Assembly (NCBI RefSeq): GCF_900114015.1
Contig: NZ_FORN01000013.1
Coordinates: forward strand, 48,614 to 112,613
Origin: Caulobacter sp. UNC279MFTsu5.1
GTDB lineage: Bacteria; Pseudomonadota; Alphaproteobacteria; Caulobacterales; Caulobacteraceae
Direction: 5' to 3'
Length of the DNA stretch: 64,000 bases
A model generated the notes under the pieces. It did no database searches and had not been told where the DNA came from. It saw only the letters and a list, made by a program, of their open reading frames with translations. The position numbers and the translations under genes were made by a program. This document shows positions 10,644-21,900 of this stretch, piece by piece (position 1 is the first letter of the stretch; each line of letters starts with the position of its first letter).

Positions 10644-10684
10644 GCGACCGCCAGTCGACGATCCGAAAAAATCACCTGGGCCCC
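10628..10684 (+). promoter_or_regulatory. Alternative inverted repeat in the sucD-sucA gap
   Basis: GGGGCCCAGGT (10628-10638) pairs perfectly with ACCTGGGCCCC (10674-10684) around a 35-base spacer that contains a T tract and an A tract. A third stem TTTACGC/GCGTAAA (10722-10728 with 10745-10751) ends 20 bases before the sucA start. Together they form a structured leader before sucA. Confidence 0.5.
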
Positions 10685-10771
10685 GTTCGTTACACGGGCG
10701 TCCGGTGATTGAGAGACTATATTTACGCAACGCCGTTAGCGGTGGCGTAAAAGGATCCTAAGGCAAAGACG

Positions 10772-13735
10772 ATGGCGGACGACGCAGGCATCATCAATCA
10801 GGTCTTGACCGAGACCTCGTTCCTCTACGGGGCCAACGCGGCCTTCGTGGAAGATCTCTACGCCCGGTGGGCGGAGAACCCCGGATCGGTCGAGCCCTCT
10901 TGGGCCGCCTTCTTCGCCACGCTCTCGGACCAGGCCGACCAGGTCAAGCGCGCCGCCCAGGACCCGGCCTGGACGCCGCGCCAGGCGCCGGCCGTCCGTC
11001 CCGAATGGCTGTCGGCCATCGACGGCCAGTGGCCGACCGTGGCCCCCGCCGTCGAAGCCAAGATGACCAAGGCCATCGAGGCCAAGGCCCCCGGCTCCTC
11101 GGCCGAAGCCGTCCGCGCCGCCACGCTGGACAGTCTGCGGGCCATCATGATGATCCGGGCCTACCGGATGCGCGGCCACCTGGCCGCCAACCTCGACCCG
11201 CTGGGCCTGGAGCCCAAGCCCCCGGCGCCGGAGCTGGATCCGGCGACCTACGGCTTCTCGGAAGCCGACTACGACCGCCCGATCTTCCTGGACTTCGTGC
11301 TCGGCATGGAGACCTCGACGATCCGCGAGATCCTGTCGATCCTGCGCCGCACCTACTGCGACAATGTCGGCGTGCAATACATGCACATCTCGGACCCGAC
11401 CGAGAAGGCCTGGCTGCAGGAGCGCATCGAGGGCCGCGACAAGGAGATCGTGTTCTCCAAGGAGGGCAAGGTCGCCATCCTCAAGAAGCTGATCGAGGCC
11501 GAGGGCTTCGAACGCTTCCTGCACAAGCGCTTCCCGGGCACCAAGCGCTTCGGCCTGGACGGCGGCGAGGCCACCGTCCCCGCGCTGGAGCAGATCATCA
11601 AGCGCGGCGGCGCCCTGGGCGTGAAGGAAATCGTCATCGGCATGCCGCACCGCGGCCGCCTGAACACCCTGGCCGCCGTGATGGGCAAGCCCTATCACGT
11701 GATCTTCCACGAGTTCCAGGGCGGCTCGTCGGTGCCCTCGGACATCGAGGGTTCGGGCGACGTGAAGTACCACATGGGCGCCTCGTCGGACCGCGAGTTC
11801 GACGACAACAAGGTCCACCTGTCGCTGACCGCCAACCCCTCGCACCTGGAAATCGTCAACCCGGTGGTGATCGGCAAGGCCCGCGCCAAGCAGGCCTTCA
11901 CCCTGCGCGAGCAGCCCGACGCCGGCCGCGGCCACGTGCTGCCGCTGCTGCTGCACGGCGACGCGGCCTTCGCCGGCCAGGGCGTGGTGGCCGAGTGCTT
12001 CACCCTGTCGGGCCTGAAGGGCTACCGCACGGGCGGCACCATCCACTTCATCGTCAACAATCAGATCGGCTTCACGACCAACCCGCGCTATTCGCGCAGC
12101 TCGCCCTATCCCTCGGACGTGGCGCTGATGGTCGAGGCCCCGATCTTCCACGTCAACGGCGACGATCCCGAAGCCGTGGTCTTCGCGGCCAAGGTCGCCA
12201 CCGAATATCGCCAGATGTTCGGCAAGGACGTGGTCGTCGACATGTTCTGCTATCGCCGGTTCGGTCACAACGAAGGTGACGACCCGACGATGACCCAGCC
12301 CTTGATGTACGCCAAGATCAAGGACCACCCCTCGACCCGCGAGCTCTACAGCCGCCGCCTGGTGGCCGAAGGCGTGGCGACCCAGGGCGACGTGGACGGC
12401 TGGGTCGGCGAGTTCGAGAGCTTCCTCGACCAGGAATTCGACGCCGGCAAGACCTACAAGGCCAACAAGGCCGACTGGCTGGACGGCAAGTGGAAGGGCC
12501 TGGCCCTGCCCGGCGACGAAGAGCGCAAGGGCAAGACCGAGGTGGCCAGGACCAAGCTCCTGGAGCTGGGCCGCCAGATCACCACGATCCCCGATCGGAT
12601 CAACGCCCACAAGACTGTCAAGCGCGTGGTCGAGAACCGCCGCGAGGCGATCGAGAAGGGCGAGAACATCGACTGGGGCACGGCCGAGCACCTGGCCTTC
12701 GCCACCCTGCTCGACGAGGGCTTCCCTGTCCGCCTGTCCGGCCAGGACAGCGTGCGCGGCACCTTCACCCAGCGCCATTCGGACATCATCGACCAGACGA
12801 CCGAAGAGCACTACACGCCGCTGAACAACATTCGCCCGGGCCAGGCCCACTACGAGGTCATCGACTCGGCCCTGTCGGAAGAGGCGGTGCTGGGCTTCGA
12901 ATACGGCTTCTCGCTGGCCGACCCGAACACCATGACCCTGTGGGAAGGCCAGTTCGGCGACTTCGTGAACGGCGCCCAGGTGGTGATCGACCAGTTCATC
13001 AGCTCGGGCGAGCGCAAGTGGTTGCGGATGAGCGGCCTGACCATGCTGCTGCCGCACGGCTACGAAGGCCAGGGCCCCGAGCACAGCTCGGCGCGCCTCG
13101 AGCGCTTCCTGCAGTCGTGCGCGGAAGACAACATGCAGGTCGTCAACTGCACGACCCCGGCCAACTACTTCCACGCCCTGCGTCGCCAGATGCACCGCGA
13201 GTTCCGCAAGCCGCTGATCGTCATGACGCCCAAGAGCCTGCTGCGCCACAAGAAGGCGGTCTCGAACCTGGCCGACATGGCCGAGGGCTCCAGCTTCCAC
13301 CGCGTGATGATCGACGGGGCCGAAGCCGGCTGCGACGTCGGCGGCATCACCCTGAAGAGCGACGACAAGATCACCCGCGTCATCGCCTGTTCGGGCAAGG
13401 TCTATTTCGACCTGATCGACGCCCGGGCCAAGGCCGGCCGCGACGACGTCTACATCGTCCGCCTGGAGCAGTTCTATCCGTGGCCGCTGAAGTCGGTGCT
13501 GGCGGTGCTCGGACGGTTCAAGAACGCCGAGCTGGTCTGGTGCCAGGAAGAGCCCAAGAACATGGGCGGCTGGACCTTCGTCGATCCGTGGCTGGAGCTG
13601 AGCCTGGCCAAGCTGGACGTCAAGGCCAAGCGCGCCCGCTATGTCGGCCGTCCGGCCTCGGCCTCCACGGCCGCCGGCATGATGAGCCGCCACCTGAGAG
13701 AACTCGAGACCTTCCTGAGCGAAGCCTTCGCCTGA
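10772..13735 (+). CDS. sucA: 2-oxoglutarate dehydrogenase E1 component
   Basis: 987 residues, normal length. This thiamine-diphosphate-dependent E1 decarboxylates 2-oxoglutarate and passes the succinyl group to SucB lipoate. Landmarks are the N-terminal FLYGANAAFVEDLYARW, GMPHRGRLNTLAAVMGKP, LTANPSHLEIVNPVV, HGDAAFAGQGVVAE (thiamine-diphosphate region), NNQIGFTT and the C-terminal EEPKNMGGW. Start ATG 10772. sucB begins 62 bases after the stop with no terminator between, so sucAB is probably one message. Confidence 0.98.
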   Translation: MADDAGIINQVLTETSFLYGANAAFVEDLYARWAENPGSVEPSWAAFFATLSDQADQVKRAAQDPAWTPRQAPAVRPEWLSAIDGQWPTVAPAVEAKMTKAIEAKAPGSSAEAVRAATLDSLRAIMMIRAYRMRGHLAANLDPLGLEPKPPAPELDPATYGFSEADYDRPIFLDFVLGMETSTIREILSILRRTYCDNVGVQYMHISDPTEKAWLQERIEGRDKEIVFSKEGKVAILKKLIEAEGFERFLHKRFPGTKRFGLDGGEATVPALEQIIKRGGALGVKEIVIGMPHRGRLNTLAAVMGKPYHVIFHEFQGGSSVPSDIEGSGDVKYHMGASSDREFDDNKVHLSLTANPSHLEIVNPVVIGKARAKQAFTLREQPDAGRGHVLPLLLHGDAAFAGQGVVAECFTLSGLKGYRTGGTIHFIVNNQIGFTTNPRYSRSSPYPSDVALMVEAPIFHVNGDDPEAVVFAAKVATEYRQMFGKDVVVDMFCYRRFGHNEGDDPTMTQPLMYAKIKDHPSTRELYSRRLVAEGVATQGDVDGWVGEFESFLDQEFDAGKTYKANKADWLDGKWKGLALPGDEERKGKTEVARTKLLELGRQITTIPDRINAHKTVKRVVENRREAIEKGENIDWGTAEHLAFATLLDEGFPVRLSGQDSVRGTFTQRHSDIIDQTTEEHYTPLNNIRPGQAHYEVIDSALSEEAVLGFEYGFSLADPNTMTLWEGQFGDFVNGAQVVIDQFISSGERKWLRMSGLTMLLPHGYEGQGPEHSSARLERFLQSCAEDNMQVVNCTTPANYFHALRRQMHREFRKPLIVMTPKSLLRHKKAVSNLADMAEGSSFHRVMIDGAEAGCDVGGITLKSDDKITRVIACSGKVYFDLIDARAKAGRDDVYIVRLEQFYPWPLKSVLAVLGRFKNAELVWCQEEPKNMGGWTFVDPWLELSLAKLDVKAKRARYVGRPASASTAAGMMSRHLRELETFLSEAFA

Positions 13736-13797
13736 TCGCTTCGCCCAGACCCTGAACTGAACCCGCCCGGACCAAACAAGAGACATCGGAACCCCAC

Positions 13798-15027
<1,230 letters not shown>

Positions 15028-15049
15028 TGGCTTCGAGAGATCGATCGGA

Positions 15050-15077
15050 AAGGGGCCGCGAAAGCGGCCCCTTTTTT
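15050..15077 (+). terminator. Rho-independent terminator of sucAB
   Basis: Stem AAGGGGCCGC / GCGGCCCCTT (15050-15059 with 15064-15073), a GAAA tetraloop and a six-T tract to 15077. This is the strongest canonical terminator in the window. Confidence 0.92.
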
Positions 15078-15116
15078 CGTGGCGGCGAAGCGTCGTTGAG
15101 GCGCGTGCGGCTTTCG

Positions 15117-15139
15117 TGTATCTATAGTCTGTAGATACA
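15117..15139 (+). promoter_or_regulatory. vapBC operator palindrome
   Basis: TGTATCTA-7 bases-TAGATACA, a perfect 8-bp inverted repeat 11 bases before the vapB start, in an A/T-rich patch that probably also holds the promoter. VapB antitoxins of the AbrB type are known to bind such repeats with VapC and repress their own operon; binding here is inference. Confidence 0.7.
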
Positions 15140-15150
15140 TCGAGGTCGCC

Positions 15151-15420
15151 ATGACCAAGCTCGATATCCAGTTGCCCCGCGCCAAGCTTTTCACCCACGG
15201 CGGCAGCCAGGCCGTCCGCCTGCCTAAGGCCTTTCGGTTCGAAGGCGTTGAGGTGACCGTGCGCCGCGAGGGCGAGGCGGTGATCCTTGAGCCCGTCGCC
15301 GCCAAGCCGCCCCGCACGCAGGCCGATCTCGACGCCATGTGGGCTCGCATCGACGCGCGAGGCGGGGCTGATTTTCCGGATCGGGAACAGCCGCCGGAAC
15401 AGGAACGGGAGTTCTGGTGA
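15151..15420 (+). CDS. vapB: VapB-type antitoxin (AbrB/SpoVT-like)
   Basis: 89 residues. The N-terminal swapped-hairpin DNA-binding domain reads KLFTHGGSQAVRLPKAFRF ... VTVRREGEAVILEPV, typical of the VapB/MazE-like group. The acidic, flexible C-terminus (DFPDREQPPEQEREFW) is the part expected to wrap the toxin. The stop overlaps the vapC start by four bases. It lies between the sucAB terminator and lpd, and its codon usage is less extreme in GC than that of the flanking TCA genes, which fits later insertion. Confidence 0.9.
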   Translation: MTKLDIQLPRAKLFTHGGSQAVRLPKAFRFEGVEVTVRREGEAVILEPVAAKPPRTQADLDAMWARIDARGGADFPDREQPPEQEREFW

Positions 15421-15827
15421 CCCTGGCGTTGGACACCAACGTCTTCATTGACCTCATCCGAGGGCGTAAGGCGATCATTCGTCAGCGGTGGGACAAGGCG
15501 ATCTTGGCGGGTGAAAACCTGGCGACGTCACTGATCGTCTATCACGAGCTGCAGTTCGGCATTGCGCTCAGAAGCGATCCGGTCGGGGAAGCCTTGAATG
15601 TTGCCGAGGTCCTGGAAGAGGTCGCTATTGAGCCATTGAACGAAGACGACGTGACGGCCGCTGCTCGCACTAGAGCTAAGCTCAGGCCCTACGGAAACCC
15701 TATTGGCGCCTACGACGTGCTGATCGCGGGCCAAGCCTTGGCGCGGGGCTGGACCTTGGTGACGTCCAACGTGCGTGAATTCGAGCGGATCGAGGGTCTG
15801 GAGATCCAGGACTGGAGCCAGCCATGA
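15417..15827 (+). CDS. vapC: VapC-type PIN-domain ribonuclease toxin
   Basis: 136 residues. PIN-domain acidic residues are visible: LALDTNVFIDL at the start, ELQFG in the middle and GAYDVLIAGQA towards the C-terminus. The start is GTG at 15417, in a four-base overlap with the vapB stop (GTGA), so the pair is translationally coupled. The expected activity is metal-dependent RNA cleavage restrained by VapB. The target RNA is unknown. The next gene overlaps its stop by four bases. Confidence 0.92.
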   Translation: MTLALDTNVFIDLIRGRKAIIRQRWDKAILAGENLATSLIVYHELQFGIALRSDPVGEALNVAEVLEEVAIEPLNEDDVTAAARTRAKLRPYGNPIGAYDVLIAGQALARGWTLVTSNVREFERIEGLEIQDWSQP

Positions 15828-16180
15828 CCGTCGCCCGCGACCGCCTCTTTCTCCTGCGGCCCGACTGGATCGACCAGGACCGGCCGTGGTTCTGCATGGC
15901 CTGCGCCGCCGTCGAGGGCTTCCTCGGCTACTATCCGGCGGTGCGCGAGGCGCTCGATGTCGCCTACCTGCCCTACGCCCGCCCGCGCCATCCGGTGGTC
16001 GATCTGCTGGGCGAAGCGCACCAGAACCTGCCGACCCTGATCCTGTCCGCGCCGTTCGAGCATCCGGACTTACGCGAGGGCGACCTCCAGCAGGCGAACG
16101 GCGTCTGGTTCGTCACCGACGAAGGCCCGATCACCCGCGTGCTGGCCGCCCGCCATGGGGTCTCGCCGCCGCATCCTTGA
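15824..16180 (+). CDS. DUF3088 family protein
   Basis: 118 residues with no signal peptide. RDRLFLLRPDW and WFCMACAAVEGFLGYYP at the start and LPTLILSA in the middle match the DUF3088 family, whose function is not known. CMAC, a Cys pair in a thioredoxin-like position, may be redox-active (inference). The start overlaps the vapC stop by four bases (ATGA), so it is coupled to the toxin-antitoxin message although the family is not a usual TA partner. Confidence 0.8.
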   Translation: MTVARDRLFLLRPDWIDQDRPWFCMACAAVEGFLGYYPAVREALDVAYLPYARPRHPVVDLLGEAHQNLPTLILSAPFEHPDLREGDLQQANGVWFVTDEGPITRVLAARHGVSPPHP

Positions 16181-16223
16181 GGTCGCGGCGTTTCTCGGTC
16201 AGGCTCGGGGTCCGGAGGCGTCC

Positions 16224-16715
16224 ATGAGCCTGAAGGAAATCGCCCGTTTCGCCGACCTGGCCGAGGCCCAGATCGCCGCCTCGCGCCTGAGGGCCGAGGG
16301 CGTCCAGGTGCTGGTTCAGAACGAATACTGGGGCGGCGCCGACTTCATCATGACCATCGCCATGGGCGGCTTTCGCCTGTGGGCGCCGGAAAGCGAGGCG
16401 GCCGAGGCCAAGGCCCTGATCGGCGAACTGCGCGCCGCCGCCCCGCCGCCCTTGGACCTGGACGATGACGAGGAGCCAGTCCCGCCGCCGTCCCGGCCCG
16501 CGCCCCTCGCCGGCCTGGCGCGGACGGGTTTGGCCTTGCTGTTGACCCTGGTCTTCGGCTGGGCGGCCGGCTTCCTGGTCATCGACCGCCGCCGGCCCGC
16601 CGCCGTCACCGGCGTCATGGTGGTGCTGGCCGTGATCAGCGGCCTGAGCCTGCTGGCCATGATCTGGACCTGGCTGACCTATGCCGGGATCGGCGCGACG
16701 CCGGCCTGGCCCTGA
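16224..16715 (+). CDS. DUF2007-domain membrane protein
   Basis: 163 residues from ATG 16224. The N-terminal 75 residues (EIARFADLAEAQIAASRLRA ... GGFRLWAPESEAAEAKAL) fit the DUF2007 fold, a small ferredoxin-like domain thought to sense or bind signals. A Pro-rich linker is followed by two membrane helices (about residues 98-118 and 130-152). Function unknown. It sits between the DUF3088 gene and lpd on the same strand. Confidence 0.8.
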   Translation: MSLKEIARFADLAEAQIAASRLRAEGVQVLVQNEYWGGADFIMTIAMGGFRLWAPESEAAEAKALIGELRAAAPPPLDLDDDEEPVPPPSRPAPLAGLARTGLALLLTLVFGWAAGFLVIDRRRPAAVTGVMVVLAVISGLSLLAMIWTWLTYAGIGATPAWP

Positions 16716-16917
16716 TTGGCGGTCGCGACCCGTGGCTGAAATGCGCAAAACCCCGACGAACTGAGCCTTTGATCCACCTGTTGGGTTGATCCTTGAGGCA
16801 GAGGCGCTAGGAGTACCCGCGCGCCCAGTCACCTTTCCAAGTCATCCTTGGGAAACCGGGGGACAGGCCCCATTTTCTGTCCGGCGCCGAACGCGGCGCG
16901 TCTCAAGGCGAAGATCC

Positions 16918-18318
<1,401 letters not shown>

Positions 18319-18368
18319 ACGGCCGGTCATGGAATTAACGGGCGTTCGCGCTCGACTGGACATAGAGT

Positions 18369-18396
18369 GGCGGGGTTTCGGCAACGGAGCCCCGCC
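18369..18396 (+). promoter_or_regulatory. Hairpin covering the ribosome binding site of the next gene
   Basis: GGCGGGGTTTC (18369-18379) can pair along 11 positions, including two G-U pairs, with GGAGCCCCGCC (18386-18396) around the loop GGCAAC. The GGAG that serves as Shine-Dalgarno (18386-18389) is inside the stem and the stem ends at the base before the ATG. It could also act as a weak terminator of lpd, but no T tract follows. Confidence 0.6.
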
Positions 18397-18720
18397 ATGT
18401 TCTTGTCCGCCCTGCTGCTCGCCGCCGTCCAGGCCGCGCCGACGCCGGCCCCGTCCACGTCGGGTGATCAGATCGCCGCGAGCCAGACGACATTCGGTCA
18501 TTCCACGGAAGAGGTTCGCGCCGTTCTCAAGGCGCGAGCGAGCTGCCAGATGTCGGGCGTCGAGTTCGCGGTCAACGCCGCGTCCACGACCCGGGCCGAG
18601 GTGAAGAAGTTAGGCGACCTGGCGCCGGCCAACCACACCCTGACCGTGCTGCGCAGCATCGACGGCTGCCCGGTGTCGTCGACCATCCGCTACAACGTCG
18701 ACCTGCCGGCGCGGCGGTAG
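18397..18720 (+). CDS. Small secreted protein of unknown function
   Basis: 107 residues from ATG 18397. A signal peptide (FLSALLLAAVQAAP, cleavage near residue 16) precedes a mature part with two Cys (SCQMSG and DGCPVSS) that could form a disulfide in the periplasm. I recognise no family. A longer in-frame reading from GTG 18367 lacks a ribosome binding site. A strong hairpin hides the Shine-Dalgarno (18369-18396), so translation is probably regulated or low. Confidence 0.7.
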   Translation: MFLSALLLAAVQAAPTPAPSTSGDQIAASQTTFGHSTEEVRAVLKARASCQMSGVEFAVNAASTTRAEVKKLGDLAPANHTLTVLRSIDGCPVSSTIRYNVDLPARR

Positions 18721-18830
18721 CGGCGCCGGGCGAGGGCGTCGCCGCCCGCCATCACGGGTTGCGCCGGCGTCGCCGCGTCGCTATGGACGAAGCTTGGCTA
18801 TGGAGCCGGGTCTCGTCGGCGCATCGGGGG

Positions 18831-19178
18831 ATGGATGTGAAACCAAGGCTTTGGGCGGCGACGAGCGCGGCGTTCGTGTTGGCGTCGAGCGCGGCCATGG
18901 CCGCGCCGGTCGAAACGCCATGGGCCCGCGTCAACTACATCGCCGGCGGTTGGACGGCGGCCCACGTCAGGGTCCAGACGACCGCGACCTTCTCCAATCC
19001 CGAATCCTGTTCGAACTCCGACGGCTATGTCGTGGACGCCAGCCTGCCTGGCGCCCAGTTGTTCGCCTCGATGCTGCTGACGGCCTTTTCGACCAATCGC
19101 GAGGTCAAGCTGGTGCTGGACGGCTGCGCCCTGGAGCGTCCTCGGGTCATCAGCGTGACCTTGCGGGGATCCAACTGA
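18831..19178 (+). CDS. Small secreted protein, tandem paralog A
   Basis: 115 residues from the ATG at 18831; starts at 18783 or 18759 are possible and the true one is uncertain. The signal peptide ends at SSAAMAA. The mature part ETPWARVNYIAGGWTAAHVR ... FSNPESC ... LPGAQLFASMLLTAF ... LDGCALERP matches the next gene closely. Two Cys at matching places suggest a disulfide. No family or function recognised. Stop and next start are two bases apart. Confidence 0.75.
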   Translation: MDVKPRLWAATSAAFVLASSAAMAAPVETPWARVNYIAGGWTAAHVRVQTTATFSNPESCSNSDGYVVDASLPGAQLFASMLLTAFSTNREVKLVLDGCALERPRVISVTLRGSN

Positions 19179-19180
19179 CC

Positions 19181-19534
19181 ATGGCGCGGGAACGCTTGCG
19201 AACCGGCCTGGCCACGGCGCTCGCCGCGGCGTTGTCGCTGTCGGCTGGCGCGGCCGGCGCCACGCCGGCCGAAACGCCCTGGACTCGGGTGAACGCCCTC
19301 ATCGGCGGATGGACGTCGGCCGGCCTGCGGGTGCAGACCACCGGCCAGTTCTACAATCCCGCCGGCTGCGCGATCCCCGACGGCTACTTCATCGATCCGA
19401 CGCTGTCCGGCGCCCAGCTGTTCTGGTCGCTGCTGATCACGGCCCAGGCGACGAACGCCGAAGTCCAACTGACCGTCGACGGGTGCATATATTCGCGTCC
19501 GAACGTCATCGGCGTCGCCCTGCGTCGACCGTAG
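19181..19534 (+). CDS. Small secreted protein, tandem paralog B
   Basis: 117 residues. Signal peptide ends near SAGAAGA. The mature protein mirrors the preceding gene: ETPWTRVNALIGGWTSAGLR, FYNPAGCAIPDGYFIDP, LSGAQLFWSLLITAQ and VDGCIYSRPNVIGVAL. The order of blocks and both Cys are shared, so the pair arose by tandem duplication and then diverged. Translation is probably coupled to paralog A (two-base gap). Function unknown. Confidence 0.78.
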   Translation: MARERLRTGLATALAAALSLSAGAAGATPAETPWTRVNALIGGWTSAGLRVQTTGQFYNPAGCAIPDGYFIDPTLSGAQLFWSLLITAQATNAEVQLTVDGCIYSRPNVIGVALRRP

Positions 19535-19541
19535 CGTCCGC

Positions 19542-19572
19542 AAAAACCCCGCCGGGGGCGAATCCGGCGGGG
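19542..19572 (-). terminator. Terminator of the chemoreceptor gene (minus strand)
   Basis: Stem CCCCGCCGG / CCGGCGGGG (19547-19555 with 19564-19572). Read on the minus strand it ends in GGGG followed by five T, which suits the leftward chemoreceptor gene. On the plus strand it has no T tract. Confidence 0.75.
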
Positions 19573-19643
19573 CCTACGCTACGCTTTGTCCCCGAGGGGA
19601 GGGGACGCCCTCCGTCACGCGAAGGCGGTACGCTTACTGAACT

Positions 19644-21641
19644 TCAGAATTCTTCCCAGTCGTCGCTGCTGGGCTGGGCCGAGTCGGCGAAGGCGGCCAG
19701 CTTGGCCTGGGCCGCGCGGACCGGGTTGGCGCCGGGGCGGCTGGCGGCGGTGGCCGGAGCGACGGCCGGACGCGGAGCCGGGCGGGTCACCTGGGTTGGC
19801 GGCGAGGCGCGACGGGGGGCGGAACCCACGGCGGCGCCTCCTTGAGCCGCTTGGGCGCCGCTGACCTGGAACCGCCCGATCATCCGCATCAGGCCGTTGG
19901 CCTCGCCCTTCAGGGCGTGGCTGGCGGCGGTCGACTGCTCGACCATGGCGGCGTTCTGCTGGACCGTCTGGTCCATCTGGTTGACGGCGGCGTTGACCTG
20001 GTTGAGGCCGGTGGCCTGTTCCGAGCCCGAGGCGGCGATCTCGCTGACCAGGCCGTCGATCTCGCCCACCTTGCCGACGATGGCCTGCAGGGCCTCGCCG
20101 GTCTGGCCGACCATCGACACCCCCTGGCTGACCTGTTGCGAGGAGGTCGAGATCAGGGTCTTGATCTCCTTGGCGGCGTCGGCCGAGCGTTGGGCCAGGG
20201 CCCGGACTTCCTGGGCGACGACCGCGAAGCCGCGGCCGGCGTCGCCGGCCCGTGCGGCCTCGACCCCGGCGTTCAGCGCCAGCAGGTTGGTCTGGAAGGC
20301 GATCTCGTCGATCACGCCGATGATCTGGCTGATCGACTGCGACGACTTTTCGATTTCGTTCATGGCGTTGACGGCGGCGCGCACCACCACGGCCGAGCGC
20401 TCGGCGTCGGACCGGGTCGAGGTGACGACGCGCGAGGCTTCGACGGCGCCGGCCGACGAGCGCTTCACCGTGGCGGTGATCTGGTCCAGGGCGGCGGCGG
20501 TCTCTTCCAGACTGGCGGCCTGCTGCTCGCTGCGGCGCGACAGGTCATCGGCGGCCGAAGCGATTTCGTCCGAGCCCGAACCGATGCTGTTGGCGGCGTG
20601 GACGATGGTGCGCATCGCTTCTTCCATCTGGGCGATGGCGCCGTTGAAGTCGCTGCGCAGCCGCTGATAGGCCTGCGGGAAGTCGGCCTCGACGCGATAG
20701 GTCAGGTCGCCTTCGGCCAGGCGATTCAGGCCCGTGGCGACGTGCTCCATGACGAAGGCCTGCTCGCGGGCGGCGGCCTCGGCGGCCTCCTGGGCGCGGC
20801 GGCGCTCGGCCTCGGTCTCGGCGTTGGCGCGCTGCTGGGCGGCCTCGGCGGTGCGCAGGGCCAGGGCGTTGTCCTTGAACACCTGGACCGAGCGGGCCAT
20901 GACGCCGACCTCGTCCTTGCGCTGGGCGCCGACCACCTCGACGTCGACCGAGCCCTGGGCCAGGACGTCCATGGTGCGCGCCACGCCGGCCAGCGGGGCG
21001 GCGATCTTCGCGCGACCGATCCACAGGGCCAGGACCAGGGCGGCGGCCGAGGCGATCAGGCCGAACAGGATCGTCATCAGCGTGCCGGCCCTGGCCTGCT
21101 TGGCGGCTTGCTCCACCATGGCGTGGGTCTCGTCGGCATGGCTGTTGGTGTAGGCCGCGACATCCTTGCTGAGGCTGGCGATGTCGGGGTCGATCACGCC
21201 CATGACCATCCTGGCCGCGTCGTTGGCGTTCTGCAGGCCCAGGTCCGCGCCCTGGCGGGCGCTGGAATAGACGCGGTCCAGGCGGACGCCGAAGTCGGCC
21301 AGCTTCTTGGCGCTGGCCGGATCGGTGCGCTTGACCTTGTCGAGAGCGACCTTGCCTTCACGGTAGGCGGTGTCGATATCGGCGCTGGCCTGTTTGGCCT
21401 CGGGCGAAGCGGCGTCGTAGGCGATCGTGCGATAGGCCGCGTAGCCGATGATGGCGACGCGACGGTTGAACCGCGCCCCTTCCAGTTCCGACGGCGCGCG
21501 CTGCTCGACCAGCACCTTGGTGGCGGCTTCCGCGACCTGCGACTGCCAGGCACCGATGCCGGTGATCGCCAGGGCGACCACGGTCAGGATGATGGCCGGC
21601 AGGGCCACCTTGGTGGAGATCTTCAGGTCGTCGAACTTCAT
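19644..21641 (-). CDS. Methyl-accepting chemotaxis protein
   Basis: 665-residue inner-membrane chemoreceptor starting at ATG 21641 ([16 protein letters not shown]). First membrane helix about residues 12-33, a periplasmic four-helix-type sensor region to about 180, second helix ([20 protein letters not shown]), then HAMP and linker repeats. The signalling hairpin has the conserved tip [20 protein letters not shown] and [20 protein letters not shown]. The C-terminus ends DDWEEF, which fits the xWxxF tether that binds CheR/CheB. The ligand is unknown; no che genes are adjacent. Confidence 0.95.
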   Translation of the reverse strand: MKFDDLKISTKVALPAIILTVVALAITGIGAWQSQVAEAATKVLVEQRAPSELEGARFNRRVAIIGYAAYRTIAYDAASPEAKQASADIDTAYREGKVALDKVKRTDPASAKKLADFGVRLDRVYSSARQGADLGLQNANDAARMVMGVIDPDIASLSKDVAAYTNSHADETHAMVEQAAKQARAGTLMTILFGLIASAAALVLALWIGRAKIAAPLAGVARTMDVLAQGSVDVEVVGAQRKDEVGVMARSVQVFKDNALALRTAEAAQQRANAETEAERRRAQEAAEAAAREQAFVMEHVATGLNRLAEGDLTYRVEADFPQAYQRLRSDFNGAIAQMEEAMRTIVHAANSIGSGSDEIASAADDLSRRSEQQAASLEETAAALDQITATVKRSSAGAVEASRVVTSTRSDAERSAVVVRAAVNAMNEIEKSSQSISQIIGVIDEIAFQTNLLALNAGVEAARAGDAGRGFAVVAQEVRALAQRSADAAKEIKTLISTSSQQVSQGVSMVGQTGEALQAIVGKVGEIDGLVSEIAASGSEQATGLNQVNAAVNQMDQTVQQNAAMVEQSTAASHALKGEANGLMRMIGRFQVSGAQAAQGGAAVGSAPRRASPPTQVTRPAPRPAVAPATAASRPGANPVRAAQAKLAAFADSAQPSSDDWEEF

Positions 21642-21900
21642 CGCTTGGCCCCATATCCGGTTGCGCCCGAAAGGGCGGACGGTTCCGGTCTTGGATCCAG
21701 ATGGCCGCCCGCGCCGTAAAAGCACGGTTAATCGCGGGGTTTTTGCCGTCTGCGGCGACGGAATGTCACAGGCCAAGGTGAGCGCCTCCGAGGTGTCGTG
21801 CGCCCTTTGGTAATGATGAATCGACTCAACAACCTTGTCGTGTATTCTCCAAGCTGCGCCATGCGGGGCGAGCGCCCATGCCGCATGCGAGGGGGGGACC

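Noticed and set aside
10736..13786. 1016-residue minus-strand open frame over sucA
   Set aside because: Mirror of sucA; no start signal or domain.
21642..21900. CtrA-type TTAA-N7-TTAA site before the chemoreceptor
   Set aside because: Only one half (TTAACCGT on the minus strand, near 21730) resembles the consensus; the second half is missing.
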